29,254 nucleotides of DNA from Blattamonas nauphoetae (Eukaryota; Preaxostyla; Oxymonadida). Under the pieces are notes generated by a model. That model saw only the letters and a program-made list of their open reading frames with translations, was not told the origin of the DNA and searched no databases. The stretch lies in contig JARBJD010000609.1 of assembly GCA_033064195.1 (NCBI GenBank), positions 1 through 29,254 on the forward strand, read 5' to 3'. Position numbers and translations under genes: made by a program. Position 1 is the stretch's first letter; the number at the start of each line of letters is the position of its first letter. Positions 1 to 9,808 of this stretch are shown piece after piece.

Positions 1-707
1 TCTCGTCGAACTCTGCCAAACAAACGGAGGAGCCTTTAACACATCTGGGAATCCACGATATGCATCGCTGCGTGTTCAAAGACAATACAGCCGGAACAAG
101 AGGAGGAGCGATCTGTTTCTATTGGCCGATCAATCTCGTCTTCATGGAGGATTGCCACTTCTCGAACAACGTCGCACTGGAATACAACTCAAACAACGAA
201 AGCTACACCCACTACAGGGGAAACGATGTTCATCTCGTGACGAAATACCACAGTTCAATGATCACCGAGTCGATTGTTGGTTGCTCTTCTGATTCAGCGT
301 TGCCAAGAATTGGATATTTTGACTCCCCACCAATAAACGGATTTCACCCTCCCAAGAACTCCTTCCCTCCAACTCCGGTCAGTATTCCACCGCCAGCAGC
401 GTCAACATTCTTCGTCGACATCTCAGCTCCATCGTCGAACACAGAATGCACGAAAGAGAGTCCATGCCCAACACTCCCAGGCACTTGCGAAGACTGGAAG
501 TGGATTCAAGCTGATTGACATTGGAATGGGGAATCACACCGACAGCTCAACATCGCTGAGTGGATCTGTTGGGATTGTTGGAGCAGGATGGCTGACGAAC
601 TCTTCTGCTTACACAAATCTGACATCAGCTGGCTTCGCAGTCTCTGCCCCTCGTCGAATGTAACGCTACTGCCTTCTCTCTTCCCACCGACACCAACCAC
701 GATTCTT
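1..707 (+). pseudogene. Host beta-helix surface protein fragment, broken
   Basis: This is part of a right-handed beta-helix surface protein. Cys-x-Phe...Asn-x-Ala...Gly-Gly-Ala-Ile rungs are visible at about 63-115, a second rung (CHFSNNVA) at about 150-180, a GNDVHL segment near 225, and a later FFVD...ECTKESPCPTL segment at 400-470. The frame changes at about 480-490: the reading that continues as IDIGMGNHTDS...GSVGIVGAGWLTNSSAYTNL lies one frame away and itself stops near 660, and family-like sequence then resumes in a third frame up to the element edge. No start is visible because the gene enters from the left. I recognise the pattern as the oxymonad (Blattamonas-type) beta-helix family. 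The mixed frames suggest a decayed copy, although introns or assembly errors cannot be excluded. The mobile element begins inside this gene. Confidence 0.6.
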
Positions 708-980
708 AGTAGTGGTATAAGCGAAATGGGAACCAAACTGGCATAGGTGATAATTCTAGGAGAATTGGAACGAGAAATCATTTTGAATCTCAGAGCCAAT
801 TGATTTTTTAATATGACTCATTCCAATTTCCATCTCACTTACTACTGAAAATATTGACATTTCAGAGTGAAATATTTGGCCGTAAATTCAAAAATAAAGG
901 CGAAAAACGGACCTCTTGAAAGTTTCTTTTGAAGCAAATTTTGAGTACTTTTAGAAAACAACGTCGATTTCTTTTTATTC

Positions 981-999
981 AATTTTTAATTTGTATAAA
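981..999 (+). promoter_or_regulatory. T-rich promoter-like motif, TIR variant
   Basis: TTTTTAATTTGTATAAA lies directly against the ATG of the left copy of the outer TIR gene. The same string precedes the right copy. Confidence 0.55.
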
Positions 1000-1586
1000 A
1001 TGAGCAGCGTCTTGACACCAACACAACTACTGGAAATTTGGACAAAGAAGATTTGAAAATGAAATCACCTCCAACTCTCAATCGACAAGGAACAACATAT
1101 CTCACAGGAAGCACTTTCGAATACTATCTCGAAGAGAAACCAGATGAAACTTATCAAGTGTACGTCAATAGTTTCGTCAAAGGATACAGACCACATCTGA
1201 ATCGCCAGAAATATCTTCGACCAGCAAATCGTTGTACAAAGAGAAGCTTATTGAATCAATGAAAATGAGAATTGTGAACTCATTTCTGAATACACTCATT
1301 CAAGTACTCCAGTAACATATCGACATGAAGGAATTGAATGGATAGTAATCCCATCAAAATGGATGAAAGGATTCAGAACTCATCAGAACAAACGAAAACG
1401 ATACACACAATCGTTTGTTGAAAATGAATTGAAAAGAGAATTGTGAACTCATTGGTACGTACACAAAGGTACTTGAGCCATTCAAATATCGCGATTTACG
1501 AACAAAGAATGAGTATTACGTTCTTGGACAATTGGTTGTATTTTGGAGACCGTCCTCACTTGAGAAAGTACCATGAAAGGTCTTGA
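1000..1586 (+). pseudogene. Outer TIR gene, left copy, broken
   Basis: This is the left-arm counterpart of the gene at 25795-26388, with a near-identical nucleotide sequence and the same upstream motif. It no longer reads as one frame, having a few breaks. The intact right copy shows what the family looks like: three tandem modules of 55-65 residues, each ending in a PHL/THQ-type basic stretch. This copy should be treated as a fossil. Confidence 0.75.
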
Positions 1587-2273
1587 AACTACTGAAAATC
1601 TATTTTGACCACAAATCAATGAAATCCAATGTGAGAACCATTTCGAAAAATTCTGCAAAAATTCTAAAATCTCGGGGACACTGTAGGTCATCGATCAAAG
1701 AGGTTTGATGAAAATCGGTTGAGAATTCGTCGAACTGTGTACCGAACTTTGGTCCAAAAGTGACCAAAAAGTCGATGTTCCGATTTTGCTACTATGAACC
1801 GCTTTATGGCTCAAATTGTGTTGAAACACGTTTGATTGTGACGGAAATCATTTTGAAAGGTAGGATTTTCGATAAAAAGCACTTCTGAGATTTTGGTTTG
1901 ATCCGACCCATTGAGGTTTTTCGCGTTTTTGAGATTTTTCAGAAAAGGTATGGACGTTCGGGACTATGTCCTTTTGATCACTTTTCGTCGTCTTACGGTG
2001 TTTTGGGTGTGAAAACGCTAGTTGGCGTCTTTTGTGTCATTCATCTCTGAAAACTTTTGACACCTCTACGTTCGCACACTTTTTCATGAATTTTCACATT
2101 TCACGACTTTCACTTCATTTACTCCGTTATTACATCATTTTAACGAACATAAGTCAACGCGAGACGTATAGCGCTTTTCCTTAGTTTCATTTTGTTGGTT
2201 CTTCGATCACACCTCTGACGTAACACTTGCACCAACATTTTGACACTATAGATTTTTGATCCGATTTTCACTG
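1587..2273. other. TIR stretch without recognised gene
   Basis: This outer-arm non-coding sequence is shared almost identically with about 25100-25794. I found no long ATG-started frame that is open in both copies and no RNA gene. Its conservation is explained by the two arms having once been identical. Confidence 0.5.
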
Positions 2274-2278
2274 CAAAT
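2274..2278. repeat. Target-site duplication CAAAT (left copy)
   Basis: CAAAT occurs here and again at 7291-7295, bracketing the 5.0-kb insertion. The uninterrupted right TIR has a single copy (ATTTG at 25091-25095, flanked by the same bases). The duplication is therefore seen directly, although its exact length could be slightly more if bases have mutated. Confidence 0.75.
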
Positions 2279-2375
2279 GGGTCGTTCCCACTCAGAATCG
2301 ACACCCCATTTTATTGGATTTATTTACTCCTTTTTCAAAATCAACATAAAATTGGGGCAAAACCTTATTTGAGTT
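2279..2375 (+). repeat. Left terminal inverted repeat of nested insertion
   Basis: This is the left end of the 5.0-kb insertion. It matches the complement of about 7200-7290 with gaps and substitutions. The strongest blocks are ACACCC/CATTTTATTG near 2302-2319 and GGGGCAAAACCTTAT near 2354-2369. Confidence 0.6.
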
Positions 2376-2528
2376 GTATTTCTCCGATTCTGAAGAAAAG
2401 TGCGGCAATGGGTTGATCACACCGATGGAGTTGATTTCACGAGTTCAGGAAACAATGGTCACTATAAGGTACATAGCTCAAATTACGAGGTAAAATGGAA
2501 GAGATGCCGATGGCTCAATGATGAGAAA

Positions 2529-5500
2529 TTAAAGGACAGATAATGTTAACAAGTTCGACAAGAAAACAACACCCAACGCGATGGCAACTCCTTCAGTGTG
2601 CCTCTCTAGTGTAGTTCTCGGCACAGCTTGAGAACCGTGAATGTGTCGGTGTTGGCTGTGTAAGAGTGGGTTCTGGCTGTGCAGATCGTCTGTCGAGGGT
2701 TGGGCACAGATCACTCCTGTTTTTCTTGAGTCTGACGATCAGACGACGCGCCGTTTGAAGGTGACGGTCGTGGACTTGGTGTCAGAGCGATGAGAGAGGC
2801 ATACGAGAGGAGTCGCGATTGACGAGACACTTTCACTGGTTTGTTGTTGGCAGTTGGTTTGAGGAGAGAAGTCGAGACACTGCCTTCCTTCGAGCAGCTC
2901 GAATACCATGCCGTTGTGTCTGATGACGAAGAGACGAGGGAGGATGAACGGCGATGTCTGGAGCGATGCGAGTGATGTCTGCCCGATCTGTGTCGACGTC
3001 GTGATGAGTGTGTCCACTGCGAGCTGGATTTGGGGCGCGTGGAGAGCAGACAGACGAGTAATCCAGCGCTGAGTGGAGATTTATAGTTCCGAAGTGATTG
3101 CTTAAGTCTGGGAAGGAGTGACGGACGAAGCTCGTGCGAGTTGTGCTGCTTTTCACTTTGCCTTTCTCGCTTCGTCAATCTCCTGCTCCGCAATCCGCTC
3201 CTTCTTCAGCTTCTTCTCCTTCAGCTTCTTCTCCATGAACTCCAATTCCTTTCTGTCCGAAGAGCGAAGGGAAGAACGCGCCAGGTACCCGTTTTGGAGG
3301 TGTCGCATTCTTCATCGTGCGTGCTGTCACCCAACACGCTGTCCCATCCAACGCGGTGAAGAACACCCGGCGGGCAGTGTGTGGGCGTTTCGAGGAATAC
3401 GCTTCGGTCACTTCGGTGACGACAGGTGCGACTGGAATGGACGACGATGCTTTCAAAACAGGCGAGAGGAGAAGCGAGGCGTGTGACGAACTTGAAGACG
3501 TCGCACTGGACTGTCGCTGTTCGTTGCTCGACGTGGACGAGTTCGAGGGATTCGTCATACCTGACAGAATTGGGGTGGTTCGCATTGAAGGTCTGACAGT
3601 AATCGACCCGTCTGTTGTCTTGAAGAAGAGGATAGGCAGGCGTATGGGAGGACCGAACTTGGCTGCTGGCTTCTTCGTCGAGTGCTCGCAGTCGACAGTC
3701 ACGTTGCCGACGGGAGTGAAGTGGATGTGCTTGTTGTCTGGTTCGGTGATCACAATCTTCTTCTTCTTCTCAGCCGAGTTCCCTGGATCGACAATGCGAT
3801 GTCCTCTGACCTGTTGAACTGGTTGAGGAACGACCAGATCTTCTTCTGGACGAGTGAGATGAGGATGCGCGGCGAGTTGGGGTGCTCCACACACAATATC
3901 GCCTTCATCGGCGCGAGGGACTCGGTTTCTTGTTCGTACTTCAACCAGCTTCGGGCTGTCTCCGAACGCGAAAGAGTGGAAGACTCGAGTCCCATCCGCG
4001 TGATGGACAACCCGCCTCCGGTGTTGTGCTGCACAATTGAGACTCTGTCTACACGCGTGCGGACACTCGTTGTCTCGTCGCTGTTGATGGCCTCGACAGA
4101 TCGAATCGGAGGAAGAGCGGACGGATTGAGTGTGGAGGAGGCGGGGAGCAGGAAGAACGCTGGAAGGTGCTGAGTGATGGCGTTGAGATTGTGAGGAAGC
4201 GTCTGGAGCGATCGTTCTCTTCTCTGAGTTGTGGTTTCGCGATGGCGCAGCTCTTCCGCTGCTTGGTCGATCGGAAGATGAGACGGGAGGAGACATCTTT
4301 GAAGCAGTCGCAAAGCGAGGACTTATGCCAGGATCGTCGCAGTCAGCAAAGTCGATGTCGGGTGGGAGGAGAGGGATGGCTGGGTTGTGGTCGACACTCC
4401 TTTGTGAAGAGTGTTCGATGAGGACGTCTTTGAGATTGAGGCAGGGTCCGCAGAATGGAGAAGGCGAGTGAAGTGTGCAGTGAAGACACGACGAACCACT
4501 TCCTGCGCTTCTTCTGTAGTTGTCTCGAACGGATTGTCAATTGTCTCTTCCACGGTCGCTCTGTTCCTTCCTTTTCTCGATGTTTTGCTGTTTTGTGGAG
4601 CGATCGGTGATGGTTCAGTTTTCTTCGCTTTCGCCTTCTTTCCTTTCATCGCCTTGGGATCGTCGTCTTCAGCTTCTTCCTCAATTGGAATCTGCATCCA
4701 ACACACCTTCTCTCCATTTCGATACCGCAGAATCCCATCCTTCCCTGCTCGTTCGAAAACACTCTTGCAGCCTCGATAAACGCTTCGACACGACTTCCGT
4801 GACGGTGGTCGAGGAGAGTCTGTGTCGAGATCGCTGTTCTGTCTGGCATCAGAAGATGTCCGAATCCTCTCCCCGTCTGCTCCGTCCCTTCCCCAGCGAT
4901 GGGCGCGGCTGTCACTCGAACTGTTCCTGTCTCGCTGTCGATCGACACAACTTGACCGCCGACTGTGGAGGATGTGACGTCGTACGGAATTGAATCTGAA
5001 TTGTCTGATTTGTGTGTCTTCATCGACACTGTTGTCTTGTCTGAGATTGAGGATGTGAAGGACGGTGTGGAGACGTAGTCAAAGTGGACTGGCGCTGTTG
5101 GTGATGGAGGGTGTCTTCGTGGAATGCATTTCCATTGATGATCGAGGCAGGCGACGAGCTGTTCAAAGAATACGAAGGTATATCAGAGATGACGGATTGC
5201 CCCACAGTGAGTGAGAGGCAGGCAGAATGGCATCTCTGAACACAGGCATGAACAGCGAGCGGAGAGGGTTCCGTATCAATCGCGTGTGGAGATACTGCAC
5301 GTCAGCCGTGACAACCAATTTCGCGATGTGCGATGGGTGCAGTTGAGACGACGCATACTGACTTCGAAAATGTCCTCGCCAGCGGCGGGATTCTTTGGTT
5401 GGTGATGGTCTGCTTGACTTGGGCGAGGGCTGGCAACACGTCAAAAGCATAATTTTGGATGGATGTCATTTGGTAGGCGAGGGACTTGATCTGCGAGGAG

Positions 5501-6180
5501 ATGTCGGGGAGGAGGTGGGAGGAGACAGTCTCCTGTTTGAAGTATGAGTGGACGGAGGAGAGGAGAGGCGAGAGAAACACGTTGAGTGGAGAAGTGTTGT
5601 CGATGGGCGAAGGAGCCATCTTAAATGGGATTCCAAATCGATGGAATTCGCTGACGAGTCTGTCTTTGTGCGGTCCTCTGAGCGAAACGGCGAGATATTC
5701 CCGATTTGGCATGAAACGAGTCTGAGCTGATGACTTGACTTGTTCAAGTTGGTCTCCCTGCGAAGGATTTGCTTGTTCCATTTCTTTGTTCTGGCCGAGC
5801 TCCCTTTCAGCTCGTCGGAGGTCGTTGACAGCAATTTGATATGCTGTTCCAACCGATGCGAGTGGGACTGATTCGAGGATCTCGCGGAGTGAGAGAGCAA
5901 ACGACAAGAGAGTTGGAGAGATCGATGCAGTTTGCTGTCCCTCGTCAGGATTGGAGAACATGGCGAGTGTGTCTGCTGAGAGTGGGATATTCGTTTGCGG
6001 TTGAAGGCCGATCTGAAGACGAGCTCGTCGTCTCATGGAGAAAGTGTGGCCTCTCCGATGGAAGGCACTCACCGACGTCTCAATTGACGCTCAGACTCGC
6101 TCGACTGTCCGTTTTCCTGTTCCTTTCACTTTCTCATTCCCATTCGCCATGTTCCGCCTTCCTCGCTGGAATGTTTGGTT
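2529..6180 (-). pseudogene. Captured host-like gene, decayed, unrecognised (possibly axonemal)
   Basis: The minus strand shows protein-like sequence from about 6150 down to 2530, switching among frames. One piece (about 6020-5330) contains FSNPDEGQQTASISPTLLSFAL followed by a charged segment. Another (4790-4680) reads KDGILRYRNGEKVCWMQIP followed by an acidic then lysine-rich linker. Around 4030-3930 is VVHHADGTRVFHSF, around 3620-3580 KTTDGSITVRPSM, around 3350-3300 FTALDGTACW, and near 3250-3145 a charged helix (FMEKKLKEKKLKKERIAEQE). A GTGAGT/CTTCAG pair at 6072-6012 could bound a 61-bp intron. Repeated Asp-Gly-Thr/Ser motifs beside a lysine-rich linker recall central-pair proteins such as SPAG17/PF6, but this is a weak guess. 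Introns may explain some frame changes; their number suggests decay. Confidence 0.45.
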
Positions 6181-6239
6181 TGTTAGATCAACAACGATTA
6201 TTCCCCAATCACTGCATAACATCCAGCAAACGGTGTGAT

Positions 6240-7195
6240 AGAATCATCTGTAAAGGTTTCTGTTGTCTGTGCAACTGAAATATCTCCTCCATTTCCACTG
6301 GATGAGCATGGGTTCATTTGTATTCATCGGCAATGCTAATCGAATGTCAGCTGTGCAGAATGATGTTTCCAGTTGTTTCGTTGAAGTGCTAGACATCTTT
6401 TTCATACTTTCGTGTTCGTTCTGTTGTCTTGAAGTCCTTCTTGGCTTTCTTTATCCTGATCTCCAGACTCGTCCTCCATCATGATAGCGGAATAATCTGG
6501 CTCCAGAAAGGATGTAGTCTATATCCAATACCCCATAGTCATGATACGTTGGATCAGCTCTTCCCCTTCGTTTCATAAAAGTGAGATCTGGTCGATCGAA
6601 ATCTGGTTCATCATCCCAAAGAGTAACTCGAACAATGTGTAGTTGACTATGTTTGTCCTATGTGACTGATGATCGTAAAAGCCACTGAGATGACGATGAA
6701 ACATTACAATCATGGTAAATGGAGAAAATGCGAACCTGAAGATGTGAATCGGCAAAGAACATGAACAAAGAAATATTCTTTGTTTCTTCGCAAAATCTGG
6801 GAAAAGACAAAACATGCGAGAGATTTTGACTCGTGAAGGGCAGAAAGTCTGATCTCGTCCTGACAACAAGAGTGGTTTCCACGGTGACAACGATCGAGAC
6901 ATTTGAGAGATGGACAGATGAATAGAAGAGACTGGCAATGGATTTGAAAGAAATATTAACAATATATCCAAAACATCAGACAGATTGCAGGTTTCATCGG
7001 TTGATCGTGAGAAGTTGGTTTGACAATCTGAAAAGAGGGATTGTTTGATGATATCGCGTCTTTGAGGAACTAGTGGCGGAAAGAGGCTAATACATCCGAA
7101 TGAGAACGGTCAGAAGACATAAGAACGGATATTGAGAGAATGGAGGAAGAAAAAGAAAAGATGGGTCGGATCAACGCAAAATGTGATCTGATGAA
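6240..7195. other. AT-rich part of nested insertion, no gene seen
   Basis: This is the rightward tail of the insertion. It is AT-richer than the gene-like middle and has only short frames on both strands, none with recognisable motifs. I see no transposase, RNA gene or tandem repeat here. Confidence 0.4.
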
Positions 7196-7199
7196 GAGA

Positions 7200-7290
7200 T
7201 AAGGTTTTGCCCCACAAAACTGCTTGAATATAATGAAAGAAATGCTTTGCAACAATAAAATGAGGGTGTTAATTCTGTACAAAACTAGCT
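7200..7290 (-). repeat. Right terminal inverted repeat of nested insertion
   Basis: The complement of this end pairs with 2279-2375 (blocks GGGGCAAAACCTTAT, CATTTTATTG, ACACCC and CAGAAT in the same order). It is degenerate, with several small gaps. Confidence 0.6.
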
Positions 7291-7295
7291 CAAAT
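7291..7295. repeat. Target-site duplication CAAAT (right copy)
   Basis: This is the second CAAAT copy. Directly after it the left Polinton TIR resumes with CCTTCTTTCTCGCGG, which in the right arm directly follows the single CAAAT. Confidence 0.75.
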
Positions 7296-8281
7296 CCTTC
7301 TTTCTCGCGGTATGAGTAAGGTGTGCTCAAATTTTCAGAATTTTTTGTCGGATAGTTCTCCCATAAAGTCACTTTTTCATGTTTTCACTTCTCAACTTTT
7401 CACCGTTTTTGCCACTTCAAAACCGACTGTAGCCCCTTTCATTTCATCACTTTTGCTCCCCATTTCACCTCGAATTAGTTCATCATTCCTCTTCATTTTG
7501 CTCATATCACTTCCATTTTGTGGGCCGTTCTCACTTCACTAGCACATCATTTTGTTGCAATTTTCATCAACTTTTTCACAAAAACAGAGTAAAAGAAAGC
7601 GAAACAAGCATGAATGAAGTGAGCAAGTATGAAACTGAGAGGGAAATTGACGAACGTGAAAATGACGTGAAATGTGACACCAATAGTGAAAATGTCGCTT
7701 GTGTTCCGGTTTTTCTCTCTTAAAAACAACGAAAATGATTCAAAAATGTACGTGATATGATGAAGATTACGGAAAAATTCCGAGATATGAAGTGAGCCGT
7801 TGAAAGTGAGATCTCGGTAAAAGTCCGGAATCTTCACTTAACGGAAATTAGTGTGAACTTACAGAGAAACAGTTTAGTTGAAAGAAACATGAATGAAGTG
7901 GTTAAAAACAGTAAACAACGAGAAAATGAAGACGGAAGTGAGACCAAAAATGAGATGGTAACGAATGAGAAACAAGTAACAATTCAACCAAAAATAGTTA
8001 GAACAGAGCTGAAATAAGATGAAAGTGAGAGTGAAATGATGAAGAATACATAAATGTGCAAAGATCTGCACCCGGTTGTGAATCGCTCAATAACTCTGCA
8101 AAAGTCCGAAATCTTCAAAAAACGGAGCATACCATGATGATCCTACAGTTCCGGAGAATCAGAAACGCACAGAATCGGAACGAAACGAACATAGTTGAGA
8201 AATGAGTGATCGAACCCATTGATCCTCGATCTGAGTGACAAAACCAAAACTGAGAAATCAACGAATGAAATTTTATTTTTG
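7296..8281. other. Inner TIR non-coding tract with strand composition switch
   Basis: From 7300 to about 7570 the plus strand is pyrimidine-rich with many TTTCAC/TTCATC steps. From about 7575 to 8060 it becomes purine-rich with GTGAAA/GAATGA/GAAGTGAG steps. The mirror arrangement is at 24360-25080. Open frames here are poor in ATG starts and are best explained by the skew. The tract ends at the promoter motif of the inner TIR gene. Confidence 0.5.
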
Positions 8282-8301
8282 AATTTTTTAATTTGTATTA
8301 A
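8282..8301 (+). promoter_or_regulatory. T-rich promoter-like motif, TIR variant
   Basis: AATTTTTTAATTTGTATTAA abuts the ATG at 8302, forming TAAATG. The mirror copy is at 24085-24104. Confidence 0.55.
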
Positions 8302-8441
8302 ATGAATCCAACTGAAATGTACAAGGAAAGACGTCGAGTATGTTCGGAACAAGCATTAATTGAATCAATGAGAGAAGAGAACTGTTCACTAGTCTCTGAG
8401 TATGTCAGAAATAATGTGCCGGTGACGTACGTTCATGAGGG
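8302..8441 (+). pseudogene. Inner TIR gene, left copy, partial
   Basis: This matches the first 47 or so residues of the gene at 23695-24084, including ERRRVCSEQALIESM and VPVTYVHEG. The match to the right copy ends where the TIR ends, at about 8441, and the open frame continues to 8508 through unrelated sequence. It is a partial copy produced by the TIR edge falling inside the gene. It is unlikely to have the function of the full right-hand copy. Confidence 0.7.
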
Positions 8442-8446
8442 ATTGT

Positions 8447-8460
8447 CATTTTTATTTTCT
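8447..8460 (+). promoter_or_regulatory. T-rich promoter-like motif of the S74 gene
   Basis: CATTTTTATTTTCT matches the element-wide motif. It lies 44 bp upstream of the S74 start chosen here and just inside the inner TIR edge, so the unique region begins with its own promoter-like block. Confidence 0.45.
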
Positions 8461-8504
8461 ATGAAAGAGCAAACAGAAATGAATCGACAAAATACAATTC
8501 ACAG

Positions 8505-9359
8505 ATGATTGAGAAAATGATTGATCATACTCTCTCAACAACCAGCGAGAATACGACCGTGATTGAATCACTTCAGAAGACAACAGAAGCGCACAAGACA
8601 GCGATCTCTTCAATCCAAAAAGTAGTCAGCACAAATGGATCGATCACGACACCAGAAATTGGAGGATTGATCAATGTGAATGGAGCGAAGTGGAACATAT
8701 CAGAGGGATCACTTCCGAAGTATCCTGGAACATATCCGGCATCGACATTCTCTTCTGGAATTTCAATATCACAATCACTAGCAGAAACTTCTGGAATTCA
8801 GTTCAATGGTGATGGTATTATTATGTGGTCTCCCTGTGACAAACCAGCTTTGTATTACTACGATGAGGACACAGGTTCAGGAGTGTTTTCAATATCCACA
8901 ACAGGAAGTTTTTCTCAACTGTCAGACAGAAGAGTGAAAAGAAATATTGAACCATACCCCGATGTTCTCGAGCAACTGAATAAAGTCGAAATCGTGCAGT
9001 ACCAATTCAACACATTTGATTCGAAGATCAACAAAGTCACAAAGCAAATAGAGAACGAGACAGATGAAGAACATTTGAAGAACTGCAAAGAGAAATGTGA
9101 ATGCTTGAAGAAGGAAAGAGAGAAGAAACACATTGGTGTGATTGCACAACAGATCCAAGAACTTTTCCCTGAAGTAGTGAATGATTCCAATCCAGATTGT
9201 CTTCAAGTTGACTACGCAGAACTCTCGTGCTTTTGTGTGAAAGCCATTCAGGAATTATGCTCGATTGTCGGACAACAACAGACACTCATCAATGAACTAA
9301 TCCAAAAATATAATTCCCTGATCGAAACAATGACTAGTAAAATGACTCCGTCATCATAG
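8505..9359 (+). CDS. Fibre-like protein with peptidase S74 intramolecular chaperone domain
   Basis: The 284-residue product ends in a recognisable peptidase S74 (ICA) domain. The signature LSDRRVKRNI is at residues 139-148, with the Ser140/Lys145 spacing of the known self-cleaving Ser-Lys dyad. It is followed by LNKVEIVQYQF, a charged Cys-containing hairpin, HIGVIAQQIQELFPEVV and VDYAELSCFCVKAIQEL, then a C-terminal coiled coil. S74 domains sit at the C-terminus of trimeric phage tail spikes and of MYRF, drive trimer folding, and are then cut off. Residues 1-138 have a polar helical start, then Gly/Ser-rich beta-like sequence (FNGDGIIMWSPCDKPALYYYD), fitting a short trimeric stalk. It reads toward the capsid cluster and ends 12 bp from the convergent 136-aa gene. 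I infer a virion fibre or host-attachment protein. The start is the first ATG of this frame. Confidence 0.82.
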   Translation: MIEKMIDHTLSTTSENTTVIESLQKTTEAHKTAISSIQKVVSTNGSITTPEIGGLINVNGAKWNISEGSLPKYPGTYPASTFSSGISISQSLAETSGIQFNGDGIIMWSPCDKPALYYYDEDTGSGVFSISTTGSFSQLSDRRVKRNIEPYPDVLEQLNKVEIVQYQFNTFDSKINKVTKQIENETDEEHLKNCKEKCECLKKEREKKHIGVIAQQIQELFPEVVNDSNPDCLQVDYAELSCFCVKAIQELCSIVGQQQTLINELIQKYNSLIETMTSKMTPSS

Positions 9360-9371
9360 AAATGCGAAGCA

Positions 9372-9782
9372 TTAATACTCCAACATGAGATCAACAAGGA
9401 ATTCATAATACTCATTGGTTATTTTTCCATTGATTGTTTCCGTTGTTTCCATCTCAATTGATTCACCAGAACTGTCTTTAAACCAGATCTTCACTATGGA
9501 CGGTCGAGTACTTAATTCCCACTTCTTTCGCTTCGCAATCTGTTCGTTACAGAAAGCAACAAACGAGTCATTGAATGCGTCAGTTTGAATCCAATCACCG
9601 TGGATTGTAATGTGTTGAGGAATGTCTTTTGAGATGACAGTTGAGTTACCATTAATTTCTTCCTTCACATGAATGAGTTTACAGTCGAGGAAATGAACAT
9701 ATTTTTGGTTTCGAGAATTGGTAAAATCAGGAGGGAGTTGAGCAGCGTGAGAATTCTGAATTGAGATATAGCGTTTCACCAT
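9372..9782 (-). CDS. Conserved-looking 136-aa element protein, probable virion component
   Basis: The protein begins MVKRYISIQNSHAAQLPPDF and looks beta-rich: YVHFLDCKLIHV, then HITIHGDWIQTDAFNDSFVAFCNEQ, then IVKIWFKDSSGE, ending YYEFLVDLMLEY. Alternating hydrophobic and polar residues suggest a small beta-sandwich, so a minor capsid or cement role is possible. I cannot place it in a named family. No signal peptide or membrane segment is seen. It is the last gene of the leftward capsid cluster, 78 bp downstream of the second capsid gene, and has its own T-rich motif upstream. It meets the S74 gene tail to tail. Confidence 0.7.
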   Translation of the reverse strand: MVKRYISIQNSHAAQLPPDFTNSRNQKYVHFLDCKLIHVKEEINGNSTVISKDIPQHITIHGDWIQTDAFNDSFVAFCNEQIAKRKKWELSTRPSIVKIWFKDSSGESIEMETTETINGKITNEYYEFLVDLMLEY

Positions 9783-9790
9783 TTGTGTTT

Positions 9791-9808
9791 TCTACAAAAA
9801 TAAAATAT
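9791..9808 (-). promoter_or_regulatory. T-rich promoter-like motif
   Basis: The coding strand reads ATATTTTATTTTTGTAGA, ending 8 nt before the ATG of the 136-aa gene. Confidence 0.55.

Larger units (their letters stand above)
2279..7290. mobile_element. Nested non-autonomous insertion carrying a host-like gene
   Basis: This 5,012-bp segment is absent from the right TIR, which has an unbroken site. It is flanked by CAAAT direct repeats. Its two ends are degenerate inverted repeats. From the left one reads CAGAATCGACACCC then CATTTTATTG, and further in GGGGCAAAACCTTAT. The complement of the right end gives CAGAATTAACACCCT, CATTTTATTG and GGGGCAAAACCTTAT in the same order. No transposase was recognised. 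The middle (about 2530-6180) is GC-richer than the Polinton and resembles host coding sequence on the minus strand. The structure fits a non-autonomous TIR DNA transposon that captured a host gene piece (Pack-type). The superfamily is not assigned. Confidence 0.7.
708..8441 (+). repeat. Left Polinton TIR, interrupted
   Basis: The inverted copy of 23944-26691 occupies 708-2278 and resumes at 7296-8441. The gap is a 5.0-kb insertion. Without it the arm is about 2.7 kb, matching the right arm. Similarity to the right arm ends abruptly just after the GTTCATGAGGGA string near 8441, where the unique S74 gene region begins. The arm contains broken or partial copies of the two TIR genes. Confidence 0.9.

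Noticed and set aside
3118-5450. Several overlapping plus-strand frames of 60-160 codons in the nested insertion
   Set aside because: They mirror the GC-rich minus-strand coding-like sequence and have the biased composition of antisense readings.
7312-7542. 76-codon plus-strand frame in the left TIR, mirrored at 24844-25072
   Set aside because: It is a low-complexity Ser/Phe/Leu reading of a pyrimidine-rich tract, with no motif upstream and no family signature. It is possible but unsupported.
7547-7837. 96-codon minus-strand frame in the left TIR, also open in the right arm (24549-24830), with hydrophobic segments
   Set aside because: It has no ATG start (it opens with GTG), no promoter-like motif, and lies in a strongly skewed tract where stops are rare on one strand. 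Its presence in both arms follows from arm identity.
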